Assembly (NCBI GenBank): GCA_900110635.1
Contig: FOEK01000015.1
Span: 30,661 to 94,660 of the forward strand
Origin: Lachnospiraceae bacterium NE2001
GTDB taxonomy: Bacteria > Bacillota > Clostridia > Lachnospirales > Lachnospiraceae
Length of the DNA stretch: 64,000 nt
Direction of reading: 5' to 3'
A program made the position numbers and the translations under genes. The notes beneath the pieces are model-generated. The model had not been told where the DNA came from, searched no databases, and saw nothing but the letters and a program-made list of their open reading frames with translations. Positions 37,233 to 45,668 of this stretch are shown in pieces; position 1 is the stretch's first letter, and each line of letters starts with the position of its first letter.

Positions 37233-38156
37233 ATGATTTGTGGAATGACTATTTACCAGATATTCTGGTACTTTATAATCTATTCTCTTATAGGCTGGAT
37301 GATAGAAGTTGTCTTTCATGCAGTCACTCAGGGGAAAATAGTTAATAGGGGTTTTTTGAATGGACCTATATGTCCGGTATATGGTTCCGGTGTTCTTATG
37401 GTGCTTATCGTGCTTTTTCTTATAGGTAGTATTCTCGGAATCAAAACATCCGTCGATACATCTCACCCAATGATCCTGTTTGCTATAGGTATAGTATTCG
37501 CTTCTTTAATCGAATTTCTGGCAGGTTTTATTCTTGACAAACTTTTTCACGCAAGATGGTGGGATTACAGTGATAGAAAGTTTAATATAAACGGATATAT
37601 ATGTCTGGAATTCAGTATGATCTGGGGACTGGCCATAGCATTTGTCTTAAGGGTAATACAGCCTGGAATAGAAAAATTAGTTGATATGATTCCCCACATA
37701 CTGGGCGATATATTCCTTATAATTATCTACATGATTTTCGTTGCTGACATTGTAATCACTGTTCTTACAGTTCTCAAAATGAATAAACAGCTCGAAAGAA
37801 TGGAGGATATCCAGAAATCCATTCTTAAAATCAGTGATGAAATGTCTGAAATAATAGGATCTGGAACTATAAAAACAATGGATAAGCTTGAGCAGGGGTA
37901 TGAAACAGCAACTAAAAAGCAAGAGCAACTACACGAGAATCTAAGCGAAAACAAAGAAGAATTGCTTAGTGCTATAAAGAACAGCAAGGAAGACTATCAG
38001 AAACGCCGACAGGAGCTTGAAGAACGTTTTGAACACCTGAAGAAAGAGTTTATGTACAGCAAGCTTTTTGGAACACGTCGCTTGCTTACTGCATTTCCTA
38101 GCATGAAACATAATCTTTATCAGAAAATAATCGATAAACTTAAAGAGAATAAATAA
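37233..38156 (+). CDS. ABC_trans_CmpB (putative ABC permease) membrane protein with C-terminal coiled coil
   Basis: 307 residues, one of only two convincing plus-strand genes. The N-terminal half has five TM helices and the family motif IYSLIGWMIEVVFHAVTQGKIVNRGFLNGP, then WWDYSDRKFNINGYICLE. After a TM helix at 160-185 the C-terminal 120 residues are a charged coiled coil (KNSKEDYQKRRQELEERFEHL). AAAGGAAT site before ATG. Same domain as the C-terminal half of the 1095-2687 protein, there fused to DUF975. Function unknown. Confidence 0.85.
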   Translation: MICGMTIYQIFWYFIIYSLIGWMIEVVFHAVTQGKIVNRGFLNGPICPVYGSGVLMVLIVLFLIGSILGIKTSVDTSHPMILFAIGIVFASLIEFLAGFILDKLFHARWWDYSDRKFNINGYICLEFSMIWGLAIAFVLRVIQPGIEKLVDMIPHILGDIFLIIIYMIFVADIVITVLTVLKMNKQLERMEDIQKSILKISDEMSEIIGSGTIKTMDKLEQGYETATKKQEQLHENLSENKEELLSAIKNSKEDYQKRRQELEERFEHLKKEFMYSKLFGTRRLLTAFPSMKHNLYQKIIDKLKENK

Positions 38157-38264
38157 CATTTTACTTATTTTTTCAAATATATTTGATATCTATCAAATAA
38201 GTACCATAAAAACTTGCATAATAATCTCCGACATATAAACTGGAATATACATTTGCTAGTTATC

Positions 38265-38291
38265 AAAAAGCCAGGGGAAATCCCCCTGGCT
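38265..38291 (-). terminator. Terminator after the alcohol dehydrogenase gene
   Basis: Strong GC stem AGCCAGGGG / CCCCTGGCT with 5-nt loop and T-run on the minus strand, 13 bp past the stop at 38304. It may also stop the converging plus-strand gene. Confidence 0.9.
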
Positions 38292-38303
38292 ACAATAAGT
38301 TTA

Positions 38304-39449
38304 TTACATCAATTTCTTAAACATTTCTCTAAATTCTTCAAGACTTGCAGTTCTAGGATTACCTGGCGCACATGCATCTGCAGCTGCTGACTCACAAAGG
38401 AAATCAAGATCTTCTTCTTTAAGCTTATCAAGCTTTGTAGGTATACCCACGTCAACAGAAAGCTGTCTAACAGCATCTATAGCTGCTTTTCGATATGTAG
38501 CCTGATCCATTCCCTGTGTATCTATCCCAAATGCTTCTGCTATATATTTAAACTTTTCTCCAGTTGCCTCAGCATTGAACTCCATAACTATCGGAAGCAT
38601 CATCGCGCAGGCAACACCATGCGGTGTATCATAAACCGCTCCAAGTGTATGTGCCATAGAATGAGCTATACCAAGTCCAACATTTGAATATGCCATAGCC
38701 GTAACATATTGTGCAAGCGCCATACCTTCACGGCCTTCAGGATCATTTTCAACAGCTTTTCTAAGATTAGCGGCTATGAGCTTAATAGCTTCAAGATTCA
38801 AGCAATCCGAAAGTTCCCACGCTGCAGCTGTGGTGTAACCCTCGATGGCATGTGTCAGCGCGTCCATTCCTGTTGAAGCACTCAGGCCTTTAGGCATAGT
38901 AGACATCATATCCGGATCAACAACCGCTACATCAGGTATATCGTTAGGGTCTACACATACAAATTTACGTTTTTTCTCAACATCAGTGATTACATAATTG
39001 ATTGTTGACTCAGCGCCAGTTCCTCCTGTTGTAGGAACAGCTATAGTAAATACTGTACGATTCTTTGTTGGTGCAACTCCTTCAAGAGAACGAACATCTG
39101 CATACTCTGGATTATTTACTATGATACCTATTCCTTTTCCTGTATCCATAGATGAACCGCCACCTATAGTGATCATAAAATCTGCACCAGATGCCTTATA
39201 AGCTGCAACGCCACTCTGTACATTTTCAATGGTTGGGTTAGGCTTAATATCTGAATATATTTCATATTCAATTCCATTCTGTTCCAACAAATCAGTAACC
39301 TTTGTCGTAACCCCAAACTTAACCAGATCAGGATCTGAAGCTACAAAAGCCTTCTTAAATCCTTTTGACTTAATGATTCCTGGAATTTCATTTATAGCAC
39401 CATGGCCATGATACGAAACCCCATTCAACACAAAACGATTAACACCCAT
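38304..39449 (-). CDS. Iron-containing alcohol dehydrogenase (group III)
   Basis: 381 residues, full length. NAD(P)-binding GGGSSMDTGKGIGI, PTTGGTGAE, metal-binding region MDALTHAIEGYTT and the histidine helix GIAHSMAHTLGAVYDTPHGVACA carry the iron ligands. Most like the lactaldehyde reductase/1,3-propanediol/butanol dehydrogenase group; reduces aldehydes to alcohols with NADH in fermentation. Exact substrate cannot be read. Monocistronic, with terminator. Confidence 0.93.
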   Translation of the reverse strand: MGVNRFVLNGVSYHGHGAINEIPGIIKSKGFKKAFVASDPDLVKFGVTTKVTDLLEQNGIEYEIYSDIKPNPTIENVQSGVAAYKASGADFMITIGGGSSMDTGKGIGIIVNNPEYADVRSLEGVAPTKNRTVFTIAVPTTGGTGAESTINYVITDVEKKRKFVCVDPNDIPDVAVVDPDMMSTMPKGLSASTGMDALTHAIEGYTTAAAWELSDCLNLEAIKLIAANLRKAVENDPEGREGMALAQYVTAMAYSNVGLGIAHSMAHTLGAVYDTPHGVACAMMLPIVMEFNAEATGEKFKYIAEAFGIDTQGMDQATYRKAAIDAVRQLSVDVGIPTKLDKLKEEDLDFLCESAAADACAPGNPRTASLEEFREMFKKLM

Positions 39450-39521
39450 TTTTTCTTACCTCCTTATAAAATAATAAATTATAAATTTCTTTATATCAAC
39501 TATATCATTTTCTGGCATGTT

Positions 39522-39647
39522 TTACTTCCTTTTTTTATTACACCACCATATATTAACACATATATTATTATGATTCAAAGCTACAGGATTTCCGTCAACT
39601 ACATATTTATCCGGCTCTCTTGCCCAAACAAAATCATCAAATCTCAT
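39522..39647 (-). pseudogene. 5' remnant of a DUF1349-like gene
   Basis: ATG 39647 with GGTGAG site 5 nt before it. Reads MRFDDFVWAREPDKYVVDGN, the usual start of DUF1349 (concanavalin-like) proteins, then changes into unrelated AT-rich codons and stops after 41 residues. The remaining 150 or so residues of such a protein are absent. Confidence 0.5.
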
Positions 39648-39710
39648 ATTCTCACCTATTTCATTAAATTCCCGGTTACTGTTCCAACGTCCATCCCGGC
39701 AAACATGAAT

Positions 39711-40232
39711 TTATATAAGAGTATAACCTCTGAACCCGCGCACGGAATAGTATGAATCCGCCCCGTTATGAAATGTGAAAACCGTTCCGTAACGTCGTTC
39801 GCAGAACAATGCACCGCCCTTGTCGCGAATATCATCCGGCGTAGCGATCCAACTTGACGTTTTCAAATCAAATTCCCCGAGACTTTGCAGTCGGCGATAG
39901 AGTTCCTCCGTCATGATCAAAACGCCGATTTCTTTTGCTTTCCATTCGGCGCTGCCTGACGGCGGGTTTTTAGCACGCCCCTGTAATGCCTTTTCGTCAT
40001 AGCACAGGCTTCTGCGCCCAGAAGGGGACTCCTTTGCGCAGTCGCAGAAAATTAGTTTTCCCGTCTTTTCGTCATAGCCGATGGTATCCGGTTCTCCGCC
40101 GCTCTCCTCCATCCTTCTCAAAACGTCCATGGAGCCCGGATGCTCAAGCAAACGTTTCTCCACGTCAAGCCAACTCAGTTCCATATGAAGATTCATATTA
40201 TCCTGAAACCTCGCTTTTAATATTTCTAACAT
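39711..40232 (-). CDS. DUF4256 protein
   Basis: 173 residues. Clear DUF4256 features: RFQDNMNLHMELSWLDVEKRLL, SMDVLRRMEESGGEPDTIGYDEKTGKLIFCDCAKESPSGRRSLCYD, and the C-terminal GGALFCERRYGTVFTFHNGADSYYSVRGFRG. The family is uncharacterised. Codon use and GC (about half) are markedly higher than in the neighbours, so the gene is probably recently acquired. Confidence 0.88.
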   Translation of the reverse strand: MLEILKARFQDNMNLHMELSWLDVEKRLLEHPGSMDVLRRMEESGGEPDTIGYDEKTGKLIFCDCAKESPSGRRSLCYDEKALQGRAKNPPSGSAEWKAKEIGVLIMTEELYRRLQSLGEFDLKTSSWIATPDDIRDKGGALFCERRYGTVFTFHNGADSYYSVRGFRGYTLI

Positions 40233-40519
40233 GTTTTCACCTCCAATTGTTTTCTCTTGTAATTATCTCTAATCTAATCAACCATCCATCCTCATTTTTA
40301 AAATAATCTCGCTTTTAAATAAATCATCAAAAATCGGTAGGGGAATCATAAAATCCCCATCCACATAATTCCAAATTTTCAATATCTTTATTCCCAATAG
40401 TTAAAATTTGTTACTCTAATACACTAAGATCAGACCGTTCATAATGACTATGCCTTCGTAGTTTATTTTATAATAGAACTTATCAAAAGCACTGCAGTAC
40501 AAACTGCACTTTTTTCATA
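40233..40519. other. Intergenic AT-rich stretch
   Basis: About 290 bp with no supported gene or strong repeat; contains the upstream region of the DUF4256 gene and the downstream region of the amidase. Confidence 0.4.
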
Positions 40520-41578
40520 TTAATTAAAATGTATTGCTTTTTTAAAATCTTTGTCCATGTATACATCGAAACTGAAATCTGTAAGATCATAAACACAGGA
40601 CCATTCTGTGTTACTCTGCGAAACTTTTTCCAACAAATCTCTTGCCTCATCCTTTGTGAGGATGCCGCCTTGTTCCTTCAACGTATCATTTATGGTGTCA
40701 TATCTACTATCAATACCACCATCACCATAATGAATCCCCTCCGTAAGAACAGAATTTGTCGCAGCATTCAAATCGTTAATGCACATTTCACCATCAAGCC
40801 ATTCAACTACAACACAGCGCCCTGTATTGTCAGCAAGGAATAGATGATAAGAAACACCGAGGCCAGTATGAATATCCTGATCAGAAAGCAAAGTCAACGC
40901 CTCTTCAACCGTTGCACATTTATCTAGCAACACGCGAATAGCCGTATATATTGAGAGATCGTGTCTCTCCGTATCCATATGTGTCTCACCCATCTCCAAC
41001 TCAAGGATTGCAGCAGCAAAACCTGCTTCATTAATGCCATCAGTAACACAATATGGAGCCGCAAGCATCAAGGCCTTTCCTTCTTTAGAATCCGGTTGAA
41101 TCAAGCCAGACCTGCTACCGACCCCCAGAACTTTGAGATCTGCTAGGGCATACGACTCATAACAGCCCTTCGACGATATATGAATTACAAGAGTATCGGT
41201 TTCCTTGTAGTCAAAATTACGTCCCATTATTACATTTCCCTCTGGTGTCTTTGTTAAAAATGCAGCGCAACCCATTCCTTCCTCATCAAATGAAACTGGA
41301 ATATTATAAAATTCTTCTTTGCGCACCCACTCGAGTAAATCCGAAATCGACTTAATGTCTGTTTCAAGCAACTCATCTGTTTTAACTCTACCGGCGTAAT
41401 CCATGTAATATATTCCCTCGTCAACATGCTTAATACTAAGGACACTTTTTATCTTATTGAATAACAAAATGGAAATAACAAGTATCAAAACGCCCAATAT
41501 CAGTCCAAATATTTGCACTATTTTTTTCAGGGATTTGCCAATGCCTGCAAAATTTATTTTTTTTGTTCGATTATTCAT
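40520..41578 (-). CDS. Membrane-anchored linear amide C-N hydrolase (choloylglycine hydrolase/C45-like Ntn enzyme)
   Basis: About 352 residues from ATG 41578. One TM helix at about 20-42 then an outer domain. The Ntn nucleophile region reads EGMGCAAFLTKTPEGNVIMGRNFDY, where the Cys and the RNFDY motif match linear amide C-N hydrolases. Later TDGINEAGFAAAILEL and SVLTEGIHYG fit the fold. Bile-salt and penicillin V acylases need an N-terminal Cys; here the Cys is about 100 residues in, as in self-cleaving C45-type precursors. Substrate unknown. Confidence 0.8.
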   Translation of the reverse strand: MNNRTKKINFAGIGKSLKKIVQIFGLILGVLILVISILLFNKIKSVLSIKHVDEGIYYMDYAGRVKTDELLETDIKSISDLLEWVRKEEFYNIPVSFDEEGMGCAAFLTKTPEGNVIMGRNFDYKETDTLVIHISSKGCYESYALADLKVLGVGSRSGLIQPDSKEGKALMLAAPYCVTDGINEAGFAAAILELEMGETHMDTERHDLSIYTAIRVLLDKCATVEEALTLLSDQDIHTGLGVSYHLFLADNTGRCVVVEWLDGEMCINDLNAATNSVLTEGIHYGDGGIDSRYDTINDTLKEQGGILTKDEARDLLEKVSQSNTEWSCVYDLTDFSFDVYMDKDFKKAIHFN

Positions 41579-41694
41579 AACTACCATTCTTTTGTTTTCT
41601 TTAATGTTACTTTGAGATATTTTAGATTTAATTCTCTAATATTTTTATATATTGCAATTTTAATATATCATAAACCCCTTACCCTGAATAGATG

Positions 41695-41727
41695 AAAAAG
41701 GCGTTACAAGTATCTACTTGTAACGCC
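41695..41727 (-). terminator. Strong terminator
   Basis: 12-bp perfect stem GGCGTTACAAGT / ACTTGTAACGCC, 4-nt loop, T-run on the minus strand. Overlaps the end of the zinc-ribbon fragment and ends the chromate transporter transcript. Confidence 0.9.
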
Positions 41728-41776
41728 CTACCACTGCATCATTAACATTTGCTCCACAACTACTACAAAAAGACAT
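41714..41776 (-). pseudogene. 5' fragment of a zinc-ribbon protein gene
   Basis: AAAGGGAG site then ATG 41776: MSFCSSCGANVNDAVVGRYK. The CxxC start is that of zinc-ribbon membrane proteins, but the frame ends after 20 codons inside a terminator. Confidence 0.5.
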
Positions 41777-41808
41777 AATGAATCTCCCTTTAATCTGATA
41801 TTTTTCTA

Positions 41809-41892
41809 CTAATGAAAGCATACCCTTTTAGTAGATTTTACTGGAAGTTTATTTTGCATCCACAAAAGATCATACCATCTATCAAACTTTTT
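41809..41892 (-). pseudogene. 3' tail of a Pat-like GNAT gene
   Basis: Reads KKFDRWYDLLWMQNKL, nearly the same as the C-terminus of the acetyltransferase at 45116 (KKFDRWYDLLWMQKKL), also at DNA level. Only the last 25 or so codons are present, directly behind the chrA gene. Confidence 0.65.
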
Positions 41893-41916
41893 CCGATATC
41901 TTCAAATTGATCCAAT

Positions 41917-42480
41917 TTAGAATAATCCATAAACTATCATCCCACACACTGCTGATACGCATATTAACATTATAGGCGAGATTTTCTTTTTTATAAGCTT
42001 TCTTAATCCAAAATATAATCCTCCCAATACTATAGTTAAAGCAATAGCCGGGATATCAGGCACTGCCCCCGAACAAACATTGAAATTCTTCCAGATCATA
42101 TATATTCCTGTTGCAAGAATAATACCTATAATACAAGGTTTTAAACCACTTAATGCTCCCTGAAACACTTTGTTTTTCAAAAGACTCTTAAATAAAAGCA
42201 TTATAACAAGTATTATTAGAAAAGCTGGAATAACAACAGCGGTTGTAGCAATAAATGCTCCTAGAATCCCACCTTTGGTACTCCCTATATATGTTGCTAG
42301 ATTCACCATAATTGGTCCGGGGGTACTTTCACTTACGGCAATCATATATGATAACATTTCATCATCTAGCCACCCATACGATAAAACAATTTCACGAATC
42401 AGCGCTATCGAAACATACCCACCGCCAAATGAAAAAAGACCAACCTTTAGAAATCCTATCAATAAATCAATATATATCAT
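41917..42480 (-). CDS. Chromate transporter subunit (short CHR), second of pair
   Basis: 187 residues, about six TM helices. CHR signature LKVGLFSFGGGYVSIALIRE then SESTPGPIMVNLATYIGSTKGGILGA. Short CHR proteins work as pairs of opposite topology. Translation is coupled: start overlaps the stop of the first subunit at 42480. Possible substrates are chromate or similar oxyanions; in this metal-handling operon another anion is possible. Confidence 0.9.
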   Translation of the reverse strand: MIYIDLLIGFLKVGLFSFGGGYVSIALIREIVLSYGWLDDEMLSYMIAVSESTPGPIMVNLATYIGSTKGGILGAFIATTAVVIPAFLIILVIMLLFKSLLKNKVFQGALSGLKPCIIGIILATGIYMIWKNFNVCSGAVPDIPAIALTIVLGGLYFGLRKLIKKKISPIMLICVSAVCGMIVYGLF

Positions 42481-43052
42481 TAGTCAGCTTCACTCCTTTC
42501 TGCTTTGTTATTTATCAGAAAGGATACCAGTCCGATCAACATGGCAAAAAACATAATTACAAGTGATGAAATATGTAAAGAAAAAAAGTTTATCACAAGC
42601 ATTGCTATACATGATGCAATAATTATAATGATCTTAAGTGATGTTAATTTAGCCTTTGAAAGCATCGTAACAGCTGCATCCAGTATTAGAATACCAACAG
42701 CTATTTTTATTCCATGAAATGCATTATTTATCCAGGATATTTCAAGAAACCTATCTAGATATTTGGAAATTAGAAAGATAATAACAAACGATGGAAGAAC
42801 CATTCCAATAGTTGCAAATATAGCTCCCAAGAACTTCTTCCTCTTATATCCTACATATGTAGCACAGTTAATAGCTATCGGTCCTGGTGTTGATTCAGCT
42901 ATAACTGTAATATCCATCATTTCATCGTGTGTAATCCATTTTTTCTTTTCTACGCATATATCTTCAATCAGAGATATCATTGCGTATCCACCACCAAATG
43001 TAAATGCTCCTACTTTAGCAAATGTAAGAAACAACTCAATCAAATCATTCAT
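42480..43052 (-). CDS. Chromate transporter subunit (short CHR), first of pair
   Basis: 190 residues from ATG 43052 (MNDLIELF), which shares 1 nt with the stop of the NifX-like gene. CHR motif FAKVGAFTFGGGYAMISLIED and AESTPGPIAINCATYVGYKRKKFLGA. Partner of the following gene in the membrane. Confidence 0.9.
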   Translation of the reverse strand: MNDLIELFLTFAKVGAFTFGGGYAMISLIEDICVEKKKWITHDEMMDITVIAESTPGPIAINCATYVGYKRKKFLGAIFATIGMVLPSFVIIFLISKYLDRFLEISWINNAFHGIKIAVGILILDAAVTMLSKAKLTSLKIIIIIASCIAMLVINFFSLHISSLVIMFFAMLIGLVSFLINNKAERSEAD

Positions 43053-43435
43053 TAATGACATCCACCATGACCGCAACCATGTTCACCATGACCTTCATGC
43101 TCATGATGATCACAAGTTGCTTCTCCAATTTCAGCAAGAGTACCTGAAATATAAGACTTAATCACTTCATCAGCATCCCCGGAAGCACCGGCATACACCT
43201 TAATACCGGATTCGGCCATAGCCATAATTGCTCCACCGCCTATACCACCACATATCATAATTTCTACGCCGCGTTCTCTAAGGAATCCCGCAAGTGCACC
43301 ATGACCTGTCTCACCTGTATCAATCACCTGTGAAGACGTTACCTCACCGCTTTCAATTTCATAAATCTTAAACTGTGGTGTTCTTCCAAAATGTGGAAAC
43401 ACCTCACCATTTTCATATGTAACTGCTACTTTCAT
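43052..43435 (-). CDS. NifX/NifB-C family protein with His/Cys-rich metal-binding tail
   Basis: 127 residues. The domain MKVAVTYENGEVFPHFGRTPQFKIYE ... CGGIGGGAIMAMAESGIKVY is the dinitrogenase Fe-Mo cofactor biosynthesis fold. The last 20 residues contain about seven His and three Cys (CDHHEHEGHGEHGCGHGG), a metal-binding tail. No nif genes nearby. It overlaps both a 45-residue small gene and the first chr gene, so all four are translationally coupled. Confidence 0.9.
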   Translation of the reverse strand: MKVAVTYENGEVFPHFGRTPQFKIYEIESGEVTSSQVIDTGETGHGALAGFLRERGVEIMICGGIGGGAIMAMAESGIKVYAGASGDADEVIKSYISGTLAEIGEATCDHHEHEGHGEHGCGHGGCH

Positions 43436-43569
43436 TTTCTTCCTCCATTCATAATTTTCTCAAATTTAAACATCCCATCTAGGAATTGATTATCCAAATC
43501 CATATGTTCTCCTTCCGAATCATAAAACGATGGTATTCTTCTTAATTCATTTACATCAAAATCTGCCAT
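43432..43569 (-). CDS. Small protein coupled to the NifX-like gene
   Basis: 45 residues, MADFDVNELRRIPSFYDSEG... ending FEKIMNGGRK. Its TGA overlaps the ATG of the NifX-like gene (ATGA), the mark of translational coupling. An inner ATG at about 43503 has a better ribosome binding site (AGGAG, 5 nt) and would give a 23-residue product. No family recognised. Confidence 0.55.
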   Translation of the reverse strand: MADFDVNELRRIPSFYDSEGEHMDLDNQFLDGMFKFEKIMNGGRK

Positions 43570-43619
43570 TTTTTACACCCATTCATTTAGAAAAACTGTA
43601 ATTCTCTTCCCATGTGTTT

Positions 43620-44033
43620 TTACTCATACGATATCTGTAAATTAAATCCGGAACTCATTGTTTGTGAATCTAATTCTATAGATTGCGAATTGGTAAGTTC
43701 TATTTTCTTTACAGGTTCTCCATTCAGATTAATAGATCCGTCATCATTGGGTTCAATCATATAGCCATCTATTTCAAGAACCACCTTATTGTTCGTGACA
43801 GATTTTATAGTTATCTTTGTATCATGCGAGTCATAAACTACCTCTCCACGTTGTAACGGAGTTAAAACAGTTGGATCATTTGTTGTTGACCCAAGTTCAC
43901 TCCATTGTGTTTCCTGTATAGAAAGAGTAGTCTGTACTGGCTCATCATTTCCGCACCCATATATGAATATCATAAAAAATAATAATAATCCAACTTTTAT
44001 GGAATTCTTTGTTTTCTTCGTCAAGCCTTTCAT
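43620..44033 (-). CDS. Small hypothetical lipoprotein
   Basis: 137 residues. Signal with lipobox IFIYGC-G at about 25-29. Mature part is Thr/Ser-rich then beta-rich (ITIKSVTNNKVVLEIDGYMIEPND, KIELTNSQSIELDSQTMSSGF). No family. Follows the 44044 membrane gene by 10 bp, likely the same transcript. Confidence 0.6.
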   Translation of the reverse strand: MKGLTKKTKNSIKVGLLLFFMIFIYGCGNDEPVQTTLSIQETQWSELGSTTNDPTVLTPLQRGEVVYDSHDTKITIKSVTNNKVVLEIDGYMIEPNDDGSINLNGEPVKKIELTNSQSIELDSQTMSSGFNLQISYE

Positions 44034-44043
44034 CATTACCTTC

Positions 44044-44424
44044 TTAGTTATCGAAAATTAATTGAAGATTGTATATCATATTGGGACCTTCTGCGAATTT
44101 AAAAAAGTATATCAATCCCAAAACACCTATAATTATATGTATTAGAACCGGCCATATTTTTCTGACTTTGCCCTGGTCTTTTAATAGCTTGATCTGAAGT
44201 ATAATGAATATAATCATTCTCAACAAAATAAAAGAAAGTTCACAGCTTCCTGCGCCAAAACGATATCCGATTGTATTTGAAAGCTCTCCCGACCAATTCT
44301 CATATTCAATAAAATCAGGTCCAACAATATGCCATAATATATTTGGTATAAACAAAACAAACAGCACCAAGAGAATTATATCTAATATAATAATCATTAT
44401 GCTGACTAACTTTTTATTTTTCAT
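44044..44424 (-). CDS. Small hypothetical membrane protein
   Basis: 126 residues, TM helices at about 7-30, 62-80 and 92-115 with an external loop IVGPDFIEYENWSGELSNTIGYRFG after the first. No known family. Operon with the 43620 lipoprotein. Confidence 0.55.
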   Translation of the reverse strand: MKNKKLVSIMIIILDIILLVLFVLFIPNILWHIVGPDFIEYENWSGELSNTIGYRFGAGSCELSFILLRMIIFIILQIKLLKDQGKVRKIWPVLIHIIIGVLGLIYFFKFAEGPNMIYNLQLIFDN

Positions 44425-44484
44425 CTTTTCAGATCCTTCAGAAATACCTCTTTTTCCTTTCCGATATTTAATGGTGTCTAGTAC

Positions 44485-44677
44485 CTAGTTCAATACAAAA
44501 TCATTTAATTCATCTTCATAATCACAAACTACTACAGTAGGCATTTTGTTTTCCCATAACGATCGTAATATGGAATCAGTAATCAGACATCTTCTTTTCA
44601 AAATAACCAAATTGCGCTTCAAGAGTCGTTATAATAGCATCGCTCGTATCGCTGTGTATGTATAATTTGCAGTACAT
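44485..44677 (-). pseudogene. Frameshifted small gene, possibly immunity-type
   Basis: ATG 44677 with a GGAGA site overlapping the end of the upstream gene. First 33 codons read MYCKLYIHSDTSDAIITTLEAQFGYFEKK, then a frameshift near 44590; the other frame continues LITDSILRSLWENKMPTVVVCDYEDELNDFVLN to a stop at 44485. Both halves look coding. The layout suggests an immunity-like protein broken by a one-base change. Confidence 0.5.
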
Positions 44678-44679
44678 CT

Positions 44680-45078
44680 TTATCTCCAAATATATCTGAA
44701 CTCGAGTATGGAAGCAGAATCCTTTTCCTGTCCTTCAAGTTCTTCTTTCAGCGAATTATCCTTGTCGATTATAAAATATATAATACTGCATCCGTACTCT
44801 TTTGCCTTAGGCATAAAGTATTCTGCGACCCATTTTGTATCAATGGGATTATCTTTAAAGCCGTCCCTTGTATCGGCAACATAATTACAGCCGCTGTGAG
44901 CATTAATCACCTGAAGCGCCTTCATAAGGGGCTCTCTGTACTGTTCCAGCTCACAATATTTTTTCCAGTGGACCAGGACGACATTCTTGTCTGCTGCATA
45001 GAAAACATCGCAGAATACAGAATTATAGATTTCTATCAGATTATCTGCATCATTCATATCAGTGCACTTAAATACCAA
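44680..45078 (-). CDS. Hypothetical STAS-like protein
   Basis: 132 residues. Pattern ADKNVVLVHWKKYCELEQYREPLMKALQVINAHSGCNYVADTRDGF then IDTKWVAEYFMPKAKEYGCSIIYFII recalls the SpoIIAA/STAS-like small proteins in which a Trp-containing helix precedes a D-x-R loop. No enzymatic motif. Coupled to the frameshifted downstream gene. Confidence 0.5.
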   Translation of the reverse strand: MVFKCTDMNDADNLIEIYNSVFCDVFYAADKNVVLVHWKKYCELEQYREPLMKALQVINAHSGCNYVADTRDGFKDNPIDTKWVAEYFMPKAKEYGCSIIYFIIDKDNSLKEELEGQEKDSASILEFRYIWR

Positions 45079-45115
45079 TTATTCTCTCCTCTTACATGCT
45101 CACTTAACTGTTAAT

Positions 45116-45646
45116 CTATACTTCCGGCTGCAGCTTCTTCTGCATCCATAAAAGATCATACCAACGGTCGAATTTCTTGCCGACGCCTTTCAGCTGAGCA
45201 ACCTTTTCATATCCCATGTGTTTATGGAACTCATAACTATCGTGAGAAAGGTATTCATCCTCTGTCTCGCAGAAGGCACTTCCGGCAAGCATATTCACGA
45301 TACCTTGTTCTCTTAACCGCTTCTCCAGCTCGCCATACATTAAGGCACCGATTCCCTGTCTTCTGTAGTCTTTATCCACATATATTGAATTTGCCACCGT
45401 CCAGGAATATGCATCTCTGGCACTATAAGTTCCTGCATACACATATCCGACTATATAGTCATCCTTAACTGCAACAAGATATGGATATTTCTTCATTACA
45501 TTTCTCATTCTTTCAGTAAACTCCTCAACTGAAGGAACCTCATATTCGAATGAAACGGCTGTATTTAACACATAGTATGAGTAGATTTCAACAAGTTTTG
45601 CTGCATCTTCTGTTGTGGCTTCACGTATCTTTATCATAGTATTCAT
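45116..45646 (-). CDS. GNAT acetyltransferase, phosphinothricin N-acetyltransferase-like
   Basis: 176 residues. Pat-like start IREATTEDAAKLVEIYSYYVLNTAVSFEYEVPSVEEF, acetyl-CoA motif VDKDYRRQGIGALMYGEL, and C-terminal HMGYEKVAQLKGVGKKFDRWYDLLWMQKKL. The family modifies phosphinothricin-like or amino-acid amines; actual substrate unknown. A 3' copy of its tail lies at 41809-41892. Confidence 0.88.
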   Translation of the reverse strand: MNTMIKIREATTEDAAKLVEIYSYYVLNTAVSFEYEVPSVEEFTERMRNVMKKYPYLVAVKDDYIVGYVYAGTYSARDAYSWTVANSIYVDKDYRRQGIGALMYGELEKRLREQGIVNMLAGSAFCETEDEYLSHDSYEFHKHMGYEKVAQLKGVGKKFDRWYDLLWMQKKLQPEV

Positions 45647-45668
45647 AATCCTAAAAACTGCTGATATA

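Noticed and set aside
39711..40306. Plus-strand 106-codon frame opposite DUF4256
   Set aside because: Shadow of the high-GC minus-strand gene, which has a clear family match.
41917..43052. Calling the transporter pair a proven chromate efflux system
   Set aside because: Family membership is clear but the operon context (NifX-like protein) leaves the substrate open.
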